This document shows positions 34,764 through 43,436 of a stretch of DNA of 64,000 nt, piece after piece. The stretch's first letter is position 1, and the number at the start of each line of letters is the position of its first letter. This DNA comes from DASVHS01 sp038244815 (GTDB lineage Bacteria > Acidobacteriota > Thermoanaerobaculia > Gp7-AA8): NCBI GenBank assembly GCA_038244815.1, contig JBBRTB010000016.1, positions 1-64,000 of the forward strand. The letters run 5' to 3'. The notes under the pieces were generated by a model. It was not told the DNA's origin. It saw nothing but the letters and a program-made list of their open reading frames with translations, and ran no database searches. The translations under genes were made by a program, and so were the position numbers.

Positions 34764-35625
34764 CCTCGACGATCCCGTCGGAACAGTAGAGCCGTATCCC
34801 GTTCGCGGTGACCTCGTGCGTCCCTGGCCGCCTGCCGTGCCGCTCCATCGAGTATGTCCGGGCTCGTCCCATCGGCAGCGCTGCTCCCGTGGGATCGCGA
34901 TAGAGCGATCCGAAGAGTTGCGCGGTGCCGGAGACGAAATGCCAGGTGCGCTCCGCGCTCCACTGGTCGAACGGCACGCGCCATGATGTCGAGCGCGGAG
35001 AAGGGCGGCTCGTCGCCAATGCCGGATCCTGGGCCCGCCGCGGCGCCGTGCCCGCGGCAATGGCTGCGAGTGCGGAGGACAACTGCTTCGCACCGCGTTC
35101 GGCAAGCGTGAAGTAGACGTCGACGATCGACTGTCCACGCGCGACCGGCATGCTTTCCTGCGCGACGATGTCGCCTGTATCCACCCCGGCATCGAGCCAG
35201 TGGACGGTCGTCCCCGCCTCGCGTTCATCGTCGTAATACGTCCAGAACAGAGGATCGGATCCACGCAGGCGAGGGAGCAGCGACTGATGCAGGTTCACGC
35301 CACCGTTGTGCGCGGAAGCGATCAGCGCCGGTGAGAGCACGTGCGGGAACGTAGCGATCACGATCAGATCGATGTCCAGCGCCCGTAACTCCGCAGCGGT
35401 GCCCTCGGCGCTGTACACGACAGCCGGAATGCGCTGGTCGCGCGCGGCGCTCACGAGCGGATCGGCGGGAAGTCGCCCCATCAACTGCTTCAACCGGGCG
35501 CGATAACCGAGGCGGCGGCGGGGAGTGACTACGACGGCAACGCCATGATCGCGCGCAATCTCGCGAAAGACCGTGACCGAGAGCGGGCTGCCTGAGCCGA
35601 AGAATGCGATTCGTTGGCGCAACAC
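34750..35625 (-). CDS. Formyltransferase-family protein (Fmt-like)
   Basis: 291 residues, GTG start. The N-terminal Rossmann half has IAFFGSGSPLS. The catalytic triad is in GGVNLHQSLLPRLRGSDP (Asn, His) and AGVDTGDIV (Asp). This is the 10-formyl-THF-dependent fold shared by methionyl-tRNA formyltransferase and sugar or amine N-formyltransferases. The C-terminal region differs from Fmt and has no OB-fold I can see, so the substrate is probably not fMet-tRNA. It stands opposite the membrane genes and 60 bases from the divergent nucleotidyltransferase gene; membership in the RiPP-like locus is by proximity only. Confidence 0.78.
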   Translation of the reverse strand: MLRQRIAFFGSGSPLSVTVFREIARDHGVAVVVTPRRRLGYRARLKQLMGRLPADPLVSAARDQRIPAVVYSAEGTAAELRALDIDLIVIATFPHVLSPALIASAHNGGVNLHQSLLPRLRGSDPLFWTYYDDEREAGTTVHWLDAGVDTGDIVAQESMPVARGQSIVDVYFTLAERGAKQLSSALAAIAAGTAPRRAQDPALATSRPSPRSTSWRVPFDQWSAERTWHFVSGTAQLFGSLYRDPTGAALPMGRARTYSMERHGRRPGTHEVTANGIRLYCSDGIVEVTPP

Positions 35626-35667
35626 CGGTCATGATAGCGATCTCGCGGAGCGGCACGGCCTGCATGC

Positions 35668-35673
35668 TAGACT
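35668..35673 (+). promoter_or_regulatory. -10 box (TAGACT) before the nucleotidyltransferase gene
   Basis: TAGACT lies 12 bases before the ATG at 35686; no Shine-Dalgarno sequence is seen, so the leader is very short. Confidence 0.4.
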
Positions 35674-35685
35674 CGCCAACCGCCC

Positions 35686-36723
35686 ATGCAGATACCAGCC
35701 AATCTGTGGCCGGCGCTCTTTTCGGCGTCGACGGGCAAAGCCTGGCCGCCCCTCACGGCCGAGGAGATCGAGACTTTCATCCGAGACTGCGCGGCGGAAA
35801 GCCTCCTTCCGATCCTGCAGACGGATGATTCCATCCCCGCAGCGATCCAGGAGGCGCGCAAGCCCTTCGCGGCGCTGTTGCCCCTCCAGAAGCAGAGGAC
35901 GCAGATCCTGGTCCGGGCTCTCCAGCGCATCGGCGAGATCCTCGAGGGCGAAGACTTCGCATTGCTGAAAGGCGCCGACTACGCATTCCGGCTCTATCCC
36001 CAGCCCTACCTTCGTCCGATGTCCGACATCGATCTGCTCGTCCCCGCGGCGCGAATGCCCGAAGTCTGCCGCCGCTTCTTCGAGGCGGGAATGCAGCAGC
36101 ACTTCCCCGCCGGGACGGCATCACGGCTCAAGAGTCATCATGAGACGGTCTTCACGCTGAACGGCGTGTTGATCGAACCGCATCACTCGTTCATCCAGCG
36201 GGCCCGTCACAGAATCGACTACGACGGAATCTGGAGGCGTCGCATCGCCTTTCACCCCGCGGGCGTGCGCACGTTCCGGCTCGCTGATGCTGATGCGCTG
36301 ATCTATCAGACCCTGCGGATGGCCACCGATCAATTCAACGAGCCGCTGATCCACTACCTCGATTTCTATCTGCTGCTGCATCGCTTTGAGGGCGACCTCG
36401 AGACTCTGGCCGGACGGGCGCGGGAATACCGTACCGAGCGGGCGCTCTACGCCGCCTTCCGCCAGCTCACACGACTCTTTCCGGAGCTCCATCCACGCAC
36501 CGATGCTCTGCTCGAGAGTCTTCTCAGTCCCTCCGTTCGCCGCCACCTCGACGAGCGGGTGCTGCCGGCGCGATTCATCTATCGGCGCATCGCCAGGCGC
36601 GAACAGTTGTGGCGCAAGTTCAACCTGATGGACGGCTACCGCGAGCGCCTCGGATTTCTCTTCTACTGGGCGTATGCGGCCGTGGCCGGCCGGTTCGTGC
36701 GGTCTACTCGCCCGGCATCATGA
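35686..36723 (+). CDS. Uncharacterised nucleotidyltransferase family protein (PF14907-like)
   Basis: 345 residues. ALLKGADYAFRLYPQPYLRPMSDIDLLVP carries the nucleotidyltransferase-fold signature with the metal-binding Asp-x-Asp and an upstream Lys-Gly. HHETVFTLNGVLIEPHHSF follows, then a helical C-terminal half. Proteins of this family are frequent in lasso-peptide and PqqD/HprK-containing loci, where some are thought to modify the peptide or an intermediate. It is therefore a plausible end marker of the locus. The last 20 bases overlap the convergent ydcF-like gene. Confidence 0.8.
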   Translation: MQIPANLWPALFSASTGKAWPPLTAEEIETFIRDCAAESLLPILQTDDSIPAAIQEARKPFAALLPLQKQRTQILVRALQRIGEILEGEDFALLKGADYAFRLYPQPYLRPMSDIDLLVPAARMPEVCRRFFEAGMQQHFPAGTASRLKSHHETVFTLNGVLIEPHHSFIQRARHRIDYDGIWRRRIAFHPAGVRTFRLADADALIYQTLRMATDQFNEPLIHYLDFYLLLHRFEGDLETLAGRAREYRTERALYAAFRQLTRLFPELHPRTDALLESLLSPSVRRHLDERVLPARFIYRRIARREQLWRKFNLMDGYRERLGFLFYWAYAAVAGRFVRSTRPAS

Positions 36724-37339
36724 ACCGGAAGTTCTGCACGACCAGCTTCACGTATTCGGAAAGGACGTCGAATCGATCGATGGGACGGCGCCACCAGACG
36801 TCCGGAACGATCCTCTCATAGCGATCCGGCCGCATGAGGACGTCCACGGCGCCGGCGGCTTCGCGGCGAAAGTATTTTCCGGCCCGCCGCGTGTGGTACG
36901 GCGAGGTCGAAACGATGATGCGCTTCCAGCCCTTCCGGCGCGCCAGGTCGATCGTGAATGCGGCCTCGTCGCGCGTCGCGTCCAGTTGCACGCCAGACTC
37001 CTCGATCGACGCGGCGGGCACGCCCATCTGCTGCAACACGTTCTTCTGGAGGTCGATCCAGACGGGAAACTCGACGTGCAGGCGTTGCATCAGCTGGCCG
37101 TTGACTTCGCCTGGCGAGCGCAGCAGAAGAATGCGTCCGCTCCAACCTTCCTTGTAGAGGGTGGCCGCCTCCAGCGTCCTCTCCATCCGGTGCGATCCCA
37201 GAACGACGATCGCATCGGCGGGAGCGAGTTGATCAGAGCGGATGAGCGCGCGTCCGAGAAACGGCGCGGCCAGCCGCGCGGCCAGCGCCAGCAGGACGAG
37301 AACGACAAAGAAGGTTCCGAGCCGACGCAGCCACTTCAT
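36704..37339 (-). CDS. YdcF/SanA-like DUF218 membrane-anchored protein
   Basis: 211 residues. One N-terminal transmembrane helix (LGTFFVVLVLLALAARLAAPF) precedes a DUF218 domain: ADAIVVLGSHRMERTLEAATLYKEGW, GRILLLRSPGE, RDEAAFTIDLARRKGWKRIIVSTSPYHTRRA. Relatives (ElyC, SanA, YdcF) affect envelope synthesis or undecaprenyl carriers, but the reaction is not defined. ATG 37339 is used because the longer frame to 37417 runs through the tRNA-Thr gene. Confidence 0.85.
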   Translation of the reverse strand: MKWLRRLGTFFVVLVLLALAARLAAPFLGRALIRSDQLAPADAIVVLGSHRMERTLEAATLYKEGWSGRILLLRSPGEVNGQLMQRLHVEFPVWIDLQKNVLQQMGVPAASIEESGVQLDATRDEAAFTIDLARRKGWKRIIVSTSPYHTRRAGKYFRREAAGAVDVLMRPDRYERIVPDVWWRRPIDRFDVLSEYVKLVVQNFRFMMPGE

Positions 37340-37359
37340 TCGTTTTGCGAGGATGCTGG

Positions 37360-37432
37360 AGCCGTTGACCGGACTTGAACCGGTGACCTGCTGATTACGA
37401 ATCAGCTGCTCTACCAACTGAGCTACAACGGC
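37360..37432 (-). tRNA. tRNA-Thr (CGT)
   Basis: A 73-nt cloverleaf on the minus strand. The acceptor GCCGTTG pairs with CAACGGC, the D arm is GCTC-AGTTGGTAGA-GAGC-like, and the T arm contains GGTTCAAGTCC. The anticodon stem GCTGA/TCAGC closes the loop TTCGTAA, giving anticodon CGT. No CCA is encoded. It lies just upstream of, and may be co-transcribed with, the ydcF-like gene. Confidence 0.93.
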
Positions 37433-37555
37433 TTACCTCGCCAGGAACCCCAAGAACAGCAGGGCGCGCGATTGTATTCACCGATACCCATGCTGTCCAG
37501 CGGTGCTAATCTTCGGGAGGAGGAGGCGTCCTCCCCTGACCACGGAGGTGACGAT

Positions 37556-37765
37556 ATGACGCCACAGGAATTGCGTTCACGCCGCGTTGCAATCGGGATC
37601 TCGGTGGGCGAACTGGCGTTCGAAGTCCGTCTGCCCATCCGCGCGGTGGCAGAGATCGAGAAAAGCAATCGCGAAGTGCCGCACGCGGATGTTTTCGTTC
37701 GCGCGCTCGAACGCCTCGAGCGCGGCTACGTCGTGCGCCGCTCGACCAGCGGGTCTGATTCGTAA
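37556..37765 (+). CDS. Small helix-turn-helix (XRE-like) protein
   Basis: 69 residues. ELRSRRVAIGISVGELAFEVRLPIRAVAEIEKSNREVPHAD reads as the HTH core of the Cro/C1 or RodZ-N type (helix, turn, recognition helix, then the family's Glu-Ile-Glu). It has no other domain. ATG 37556 has GGAGG eight bases upstream. A 7-bp inverted repeat (GGGAGGA/TCCTCCC, about 37515-37535) lies just before it and could be an autoregulatory site or simply a hairpin. Confidence 0.75.
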   Translation: MTPQELRSRRVAIGISVGELAFEVRLPIRAVAEIEKSNREVPHADVFVRALERLERGYVVRRSTSGSDS

Positions 37766-37776
37766 CGAACACCTGC

Positions 37777-37782
37777 TACCAT
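37777..37782 (+). promoter_or_regulatory. -10 box (TACCAT) for tRNA-Arg
   Basis: TACCAT lies 12 bases before the 5' end of the tRNA, a suitable distance for a short precursor leader. Confidence 0.4.
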
Positions 37783-37794
37783 CGCCTGGGACGC

Positions 37795-37871
37795 GCGCCC
37801 TTAGCTCAATTGGACAGAGCATCAGACTTCGGATCTGAGGGTTGGGGGTTCGAGCCCCTCAGGGCGCACCA
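37795..37871 (+). tRNA. tRNA-Arg (TCG)
   Basis: A 77-nt cloverleaf including an encoded CCA. The acceptor GCGCCCT pairs with AGGGCGC, and the T arm is GGGGGTTCGAGCCCC. The anticodon stem TCAGA/TCTGA closes the loop CTTCGGA, giving anticodon TCG. Confidence 0.95.
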
Positions 37872-38068
37872 GGATCCGAAGATCGACTGGCTTCCTCTTC
37901 GAGGGCATCGGCGATGCGCATGGCGTTGGCCTCGATGAGGTCCGCGGTGGCGTTCGCGGGCCGGGACGGACACGAGTGCAGGTGAAGCAGCGCAACGGAA
38001 TGAACATACGGCCAACCAGCGCGCTCCACTTCGATCCGTCGATGGCACCACACACATTCAAAGTTCAC
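37859..38068 (-). CDS. Small Cys/His protein, convergent with tRNA-Arg
   Basis: 69 residues from a GTG start with a very strong ribosome-binding site (GGAGGAGG, nine bases upstream on the minus strand). Cys5 and Cys8 with a following His (FECVWCHRRIEVERAG), and HLHSC about 20 residues later, look like a small zinc-binding fold. The C-terminal part is an acidic helix (ADLIEANAMRIADALEEEA). Its stop codon lies inside the 3' end of the tRNA-Arg gene on the other strand. No family is recognised. Confidence 0.5.
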   Translation of the reverse strand: MNFECVWCHRRIEVERAGWPYVHSVALLHLHSCPSRPANATADLIEANAMRIADALEEEASRSSDPGAP

Positions 38069-38170
38069 CGGGCAAACCTCCTCCACGAACCGGCGGAGAG
38101 AGAGTGCGCCGACCACTGAATGGGGAGTACCCGGAGCGGCCGAACCTACACCCTTGACAATTCAAGTTTG

Positions 38171-38176
38171 TAGACT
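38171..38176 (+). promoter_or_regulatory. -10 box (TAGACT) before the YjbR-like gene
   Basis: TAGACT lies 6 bases before ATG 38183. A TTGACA at 38154-38159 is too close (11 bases) to be its -35 element in the usual spacing. Confidence 0.35.
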
Positions 38177-38182
38177 GTGGGC

Positions 38183-38542
38183 ATGGCCGGCCGCATCCTC
38201 GATCACGTCAGCAAAATCTGCCTCTCCCTTCCGGACACCGAGCTGACGATGACCTGGGGTGCGCCACATTTCCGGGTCGCGAACAAGATCTTCTGCGGCT
38301 GCGGCAAGGGGAAGGAGGGGACCGCTCTCGTGTTCAAGCTGGAGATCGAACACGCCGACATCCTGGTCAGCAACGATCCTCGCTTCACCCGCTCGCCCTA
38401 TGTGGGACACAAGGGCTAGGTCTCCATGGACGTGCAATCGATCAGGAACTGGGACGAGGTCCATGCGCTGGTCCTCGAGAGCTACCGGCTCATCGCTCCG
38501 AAGAGGACGTTCGCGAAACTGGCCGCGGGAAAAGCGCCCTGA
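38183..38542 (+). pseudogene. MmcQ/YjbR-like protein interrupted by an in-frame TAG
   Basis: Reading through one stop gives about 119 codons with the family's layout: ILDHVSKICLSLPDTELTMTWGAPHFRVANKIFCG, then SPYVGHKG-stop-VSMDVQSIRNWDEVHALVLESYRLIAPKRT. The family normally has Trp after Gly in this block (GWVSLD-like), so TGG has become TAG at 38417-38419, a one-base change. Both halves are in the same frame and still look like protein. It is either a young pseudogene, a sequencing or assembly error, or rare amber readthrough. The intact part is only 78 residues and would lack the C-terminal helices. Confidence 0.75.
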
Positions 38543-38660
38543 CCGCGCAATCACGCTCGCTTCACGTCTCGGTCACGAGCTGATCGCGCTGCGCCGCCCG
38601 CGCAGACGCAATTCACGCGTTGCTGCGACGCCGCCGCACGGCATGACCCGCCCGCGCGGG

Positions 38661-38666
38661 TATCGT
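38661..38666 (+). promoter_or_regulatory. -10 box (TATCGT), leaderless type
   Basis: TATCGT lies 7 bases before ATG 38674 of the small hypothetical gene, without a Shine-Dalgarno sequence. Confidence 0.35.
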
Positions 38667-38673
38667 GGCCGTG

Positions 38674-38889
38674 ATGCCACTGACACCTTCTGAATTGCGC
38701 CTGTTCGAGGAGGCCTGCGCGAACCGCGCGAATCAGGGCGTGGCCAGCCTCCTCAACGTGTTCGGGGCCGCCACCGCCTCGCAGATTCTCGAGCAGATCG
38801 CCGCCGCTCCGGTGACGATTCGAAAAGAGTTCATGGAACACGTGCGCAGAGCCATCGAGGAACAGCGGCGGTTTCGCCCGAAGGGATGA
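38674..38889 (+). CDS. Small hypothetical protein
   Basis: 71 residues, mostly helical (SELRLFEEACANRANQGVASLLNVFG, ATASQILEQIAAAPVTIRKEFMEHVRRAIEEQRRF), soluble, with no metal or catalytic motif. The start at 38674 is chosen over GTG 38665 because a -10 box precedes it by 7 bases. Codon use is like its neighbours, which supports real coding. The family is unknown to me. Confidence 0.55.
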   Translation: MPLTPSELRLFEEACANRANQGVASLLNVFGAATASQILEQIAAAPVTIRKEFMEHVRRAIEEQRRFRPKG

Positions 38890-38904
38890 GTCTTCGCCGC
38901 GTGC

Positions 38905-38910
38905 TACGAT
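38905..38910 (+). promoter_or_regulatory. -10 box (TACGAT) for the GT39-like gene
   Basis: TACGAT ends 7 bases before CTG 38918. This is the same spacing as at the GTG of the cyclase gene and the TTG of the GT4 gene at 46836, and it supports the CTG start. Confidence 0.4.
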
Positions 38911-38917
38911 CCGTCGC

Positions 38918-40528
38918 CTGACACGCTCGGAACGCCTCACGCTCAGCGCATGCGCCGTCGTCTCACTGGCCTTACGATGCGTCGCCTTTTCCCGCTACCG
39001 CTTCGACTCGGACGAGCCCCAGCACCTTCATGTCGCGTGGGGCTGGACTGCCGGCCTCCTGCCGTATCGCGACTACTTCGATAACCACGCGCCTCTGTTT
39101 CAACTGCTCACGGCGCCCCTGTTGGCCGCACTCGGCGAGCGGTCGAACATCCTGTTCTTCATGCGCGCGGCCATGCTGCCGCTGTTCGCCATCGTGCTCG
39201 CGTGCACCTACCTCCTGGCCCGGCAGATGTACTCGCAACGCGTGGCCCTCTGGTCGGTCGTGCTGCTCAGCCTCTTTCCGCCGTTCTTCCTCAAGTCGAT
39301 CGAGTATCGGACGGACAATCTCTGGAACGCGTTCTGGATGATGGCGCTTCTGGCGCTGGTCTCAAGACCGCCCACGTGGCGCCGCTGGTTCGCCGGCGGA
39401 TTCCTTCTCGGGTGCGCGCTGGCGGTCTCGATGAAAACGATCCTGCTGGTGGTCACGCTGGCGGGTGCGGGCCTGATCACCCGTTACGTGCTGCGCGATC
39501 GAACGCGCTTCGCAATCCCAGCCCTCGCCGCGGCCGGCGGGTTCGTCATCGTACCTGCGATCCTCAGTTCGTACTTCATCGCCGTGGGAGCCTGGCGCAA
39601 CCTGGTCTACTGCGTGATCACGTTCAACACGCTCATTGAGAAGACCAGGCCGGAACTCACCATCCAGCGCTATTTCTGGCCGCTGGCCATCGCGGCGATC
39701 GTCCTCGTCGCCCGCAGACACCCCACCGCGAGCGTGCGACGGATGTTCTGCGCGACGGCTGTGGCGGTCTTCGCCGTGACCCTTCTCGGCTTCTGGCTCC
39801 TCGTTTCCCCTCGCGACATGTTGCCGATCATGCCCATCGGAGCGATCTTCACGGTCGCTGCGCTCGAGCGGTTCGATGAGCGAGTGCTCATCTACTCGAT
39901 CACCGCCGCGGTGCTCACGATCGCACTCTTCCACTACACCAGCCGGTTTCAGAATCGAACGCGAGCCTTCGTCACGATGATGGATCAGGTCCTTCGTCTG
40001 ACCCGCCCGGGCGAGCCGGTCATGGACATCAAAGGCGAGACGATCTACCGCCCGCGTCCTTACTACTACATCTTCGAATTGATCACGCATGACGCCATGG
40101 CCAACGGGCTGCTCCCCGACCGTGTGCCCGAGGCGGTCGTGGCCGCGCGGTGCCATGTGGCGCAGGCCGATGGACGAGAGTTTCCTCCACGCGCCCGGGC
40201 ATTCCTCAACGCGAACTTCATGGACCTGGGCCGGCTGCGCGCGGCCGGACAGTGGCTTGCCGCGGACGGTTCGTTCACGATCGCCGTGCCGGGGCGCTAC
40301 GTCGTCATCCAGACCCACGGCGAGGCCGGTGGAACGTTGGACGGATCCGAGTATGAAGGGGCCCGGGATCTCGCGGCTGGAGCACATCGCTTTGTTCCGC
40401 TCCGGCCCGGTGAGCGGCTGGCCGTGTTGTGGGCGCCGGCGTTCGAGCGCGGCTTCTCGCCGTTCCACCTTCAGGACCGCGACTTCAGGTCAAGAGGCCG
40501 CCACTCACATTCAAGACGGTTCCTGTGA
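38918..40528 (+). CDS. GT39/ArnT-like membrane glycosyltransferase (probable CTG start)
   Basis: About 536 residues. The first helix (LSACAVVSLALRCVAF) leads to RFDSDEPQHLHVAWGWTAGLLPYRDYFDNHAPLF, the DE-containing first loop where this polyprenol-phosphate-sugar family has its catalytic Asp. Ten or more further helices and a soluble C-terminal tail follow. The first ATG/GTG/TTG in frame is TTG 39122, which would cut off the catalytic loop. CTG 38918 restores it and sits 7 bases after a -10 box. The product probably glycosylates a lipid or polymer outside the membrane. The 3' end overlaps fabG by 44 bases. Confidence 0.78.
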   Translation: MTRSERLTLSACAVVSLALRCVAFSRYRFDSDEPQHLHVAWGWTAGLLPYRDYFDNHAPLFQLLTAPLLAALGERSNILFFMRAAMLPLFAIVLACTYLLARQMYSQRVALWSVVLLSLFPPFFLKSIEYRTDNLWNAFWMMALLALVSRPPTWRRWFAGGFLLGCALAVSMKTILLVVTLAGAGLITRYVLRDRTRFAIPALAAAGGFVIVPAILSSYFIAVGAWRNLVYCVITFNTLIEKTRPELTIQRYFWPLAIAAIVLVARRHPTASVRRMFCATAVAVFAVTLLGFWLLVSPRDMLPIMPIGAIFTVAALERFDERVLIYSITAAVLTIALFHYTSRFQNRTRAFVTMMDQVLRLTRPGEPVMDIKGETIYRPRPYYYIFELITHDAMANGLLPDRVPEAVVAARCHVAQADGREFPPRARAFLNANFMDLGRLRAAGQWLAADGSFTIAVPGRYVVIQTHGEAGGTLDGSEYEGARDLAAGAHRFVPLRPGERLAVLWAPAFERGFSPFHLQDRDFRSRGRHSHSRRFL

Positions 40529-41216
40529 TGTAGGCCGCCTGCTCGGAAGCGAGGAACACGACGGCGTAGGCGACGTCGTCGGGCGTGCCCAGGCGCCTCA
40601 GGGCGATGTGCTCTTCTAGCTTGCCCTTCGCCTCGTCGGTCATGGCGTCGGTCATCGACGTCTGAATGAATCCCGGTGCCACGGCATTCACGGTCACGTT
40701 GCGCGATCCGATCTCGAGCGCCAGAGCCTTCGTGAATCCGATGAGCGCCGCTTTCGAAGCCGCATAGTTCACCTGGCCGGCGTTGCCCATCATCCCGACG
40801 ACCGAGGAGATGTTGATCACGCGGCCCCATCGGGCCCGGATCATTTTCTTCACCACTTCCTGTGTGATGTTGAACGCCGAGTCGAGATTCGTGCGCATCA
40901 CGCTCGACCACGCCTCCGGCTTCATGCGAATGAACAGGTCGTCCGCGGTGATACCGGCGTTGTTGACGAGGATGTCGATACCGCGCTCCTCCTGCAGTTT
41001 CCTGATGCGCTCGCGGACGTCGGCACCGGTGATATCCAGCTCGACGGCGGTGGCGTTGCTGCCGATGGCGCTGGCCACCTGCTGCACGCGCTCGAGACTC
41101 CGCGCCGCCACGAGAACGTGCGCGCCGGTCTCGCCGAGCCGCCTGGCGATGGACTCGCCAATGCCTCGCGACGCGCCGGTGACGAGCGCCGTTTTCCCGC
41201 TGAGATCGATCTTCAT
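40485..41216 (-). CDS. fabG: 3-oxoacyl-[acyl-carrier-protein] reductase
   Basis: 243 residues. TGASRGIG is the NADPH site, NNAGIT follows, and the catalytic Ser/Tyr/Lys are in ISSVVG and YAASKAAL. GFIQTSMTD and GTPDDVAYAVVFLAS are FabG-specific blocks, and it ends with the usual TGTVLNVSGG. ATG 41216 overlaps the fabD stop by 4 bases. It is the last gene of DUF177-rpmF-plsX-fabD-fabG and reduces the beta-keto group in fatty acid elongation. Confidence 0.96.
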   Translation of the reverse strand: MKIDLSGKTALVTGASRGIGESIARRLGETGAHVLVAARSLERVQQVASAIGSNATAVELDITGADVRERIRKLQEERGIDILVNNAGITADDLFIRMKPEAWSSVMRTNLDSAFNITQEVVKKMIRARWGRVINISSVVGMMGNAGQVNYAASKAALIGFTKALALEIGSRNVTVNAVAPGFIQTSMTDAMTDEAKGKLEEHIALRRLGTPDDVAYAVVFLASEQAAYITGTVLNVSGGLLT

Positions 41217-42154
41217 GCCTTCACCCGTGCCAGGAACGATTCCAATGATGCGACATCCGAGACGTTGACCAGCTCGACCGAGGAGTCGATGCGCTTGATC
41301 AGACCGGTCAGTACGTTCCCGGGACCGACTTCGACGAAGTGTCGCACGCCCATGGCCATCATCTTCTGCACCGACTCCACCCACCGCACCGGCGATGCCA
41401 CCTGGCGGATGAGGGCGTTGCGCACCGCATGCGCGGTTCCGATCGGCGAGGCATCGACATTCGAGATCAGCGACAGCCCCAGATCCTTGAACGGCGCCTT
41501 TTCGAGAATCGGGCGCAGGCGCTCTTCTGCCGGCTTCATGAGCTCGCAGTGAAATGGCGCGGAAACGGGAAGCAGAAGGGCGCGGCGCACTCCCCGTTTC
41601 TTCGCCGCCTCGATGGCCCGATCGATTCCCGCCTTCGTACCGGCGATGACGATCTGTCCCGGGGCATTGATGTTCGCGACGGACACGACCTCGCCCTGCG
41701 CCGCTTCGTCGCAGATCGCGCGCGCCTCTTCGACCGACGGACCGATCAGCGCAGCCATCGCGCCCGCTCCCACCGGCACCGCGTCCTGCATGAACTTCCC
41801 GCGCAGGTGAACGATCTTTGCAGCCTCCGGTGCGGTCAGTCCGCCCACGCTGACGATGGCGCTGTACTCGCCGAGCGAATGCCCGGCCACGAGATCGCGG
41901 CGCGTGGCGTTCTGCTCTTCGAGCACGGCGTGGATCGCGGCGGAGACAGCGAGAATCGCCGGCTGCGTGTTCCGCGTCAGTTTGAGTTCTTCGTCCGGAC
42001 CCTCGAAGCAGAGCCTGGAGATCGAGTAGCCGAGAGCGGAGTCGATCTCGTCGAAGACGCGGCGGGCGGTTGGATAGCGCTCGGCGATATCCTTGCCCAT
42101 CCCCGTGTACTGGCTGCCCTGGCCGGGAAACACGAATGCGGTGTTGTGCACCAT
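41213..42154 (-). CDS. fabD: Malonyl CoA-acyl carrier protein transacylase
   Basis: 313 residues. It starts AFVFPGQGSQYTGMG and has the nucleophile Ser in AGHSLGEYSA, the Arg in HLRGKFMQ and the His in PVSAPFHCELM. It loads malonyl groups on ACP. The frame is open far upstream (to 42619), but ATG 42154 gives the conserved N-terminus and lies 9 bases from a TATGAT -10 box. Confidence 0.96.
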   Translation of the reverse strand: MVHNTAFVFPGQGSQYTGMGKDIAERYPTARRVFDEIDSALGYSISRLCFEGPDEELKLTRNTQPAILAVSAAIHAVLEEQNATRRDLVAGHSLGEYSAIVSVGGLTAPEAAKIVHLRGKFMQDAVPVGAGAMAALIGPSVEEARAICDEAAQGEVVSVANINAPGQIVIAGTKAGIDRAIEAAKKRGVRRALLLPVSAPFHCELMKPAEERLRPILEKAPFKDLGLSLISNVDASPIGTAHAVRNALIRQVASPVRWVESVQKMMAMGVRHFVEVGPGNVLTGLIKRIDSSVELVNVSDVASLESFLARVKA

Positions 42155-42163
42155 CGGCCGCGA

Positions 42164-42169
42164 ATCATA
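42164..42169 (-). promoter_or_regulatory. -10 box (TATGAT) for fabD, leaderless type
   Basis: On the minus strand TATGAT lies 9 bases before the fabD ATG with no Shine-Dalgarno sequence. It gives fabD-fabG a promoter of their own, separate from plsX. The remaining 187 bases up to plsX hold no gene I can support. Confidence 0.5.
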
Positions 42170-42356
42170 CCGATCTTCTTCACCATCGGCAGGGTGCCGG
42201 GGGCGCTCTGACACATTACCGGCTGGTTTCTGCCGATGTGCGGTGCCGGCCGCCTGGAACGGCGCAACATCGTCGAGTACGAGCGCGCGGCGATGCATGC
42301 GCTGCTTTGCGGTCGCGAGGATCTCATCGACTGCCTCGTACCGGGAGCCTGAGCGG

Positions 42357-43424
<1,068 letters not shown>

Positions 43425-43436
43425 GGAACGCCGGAA

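Noticed and set aside
38154..38176. TTGACA/TAGACT as a standard promoter for the YjbR-like gene
   Set aside because: The spacer is 11 bases, too short for a sigma-70 pair; only the -10 box is kept.
42236..42352. 38-codon plus-strand ORF between plsX and fabD
   Set aside because: No ribosome-binding site or -10 box at the right place, and it lies opposite the open extension of the fabD frame; too little to call coding.
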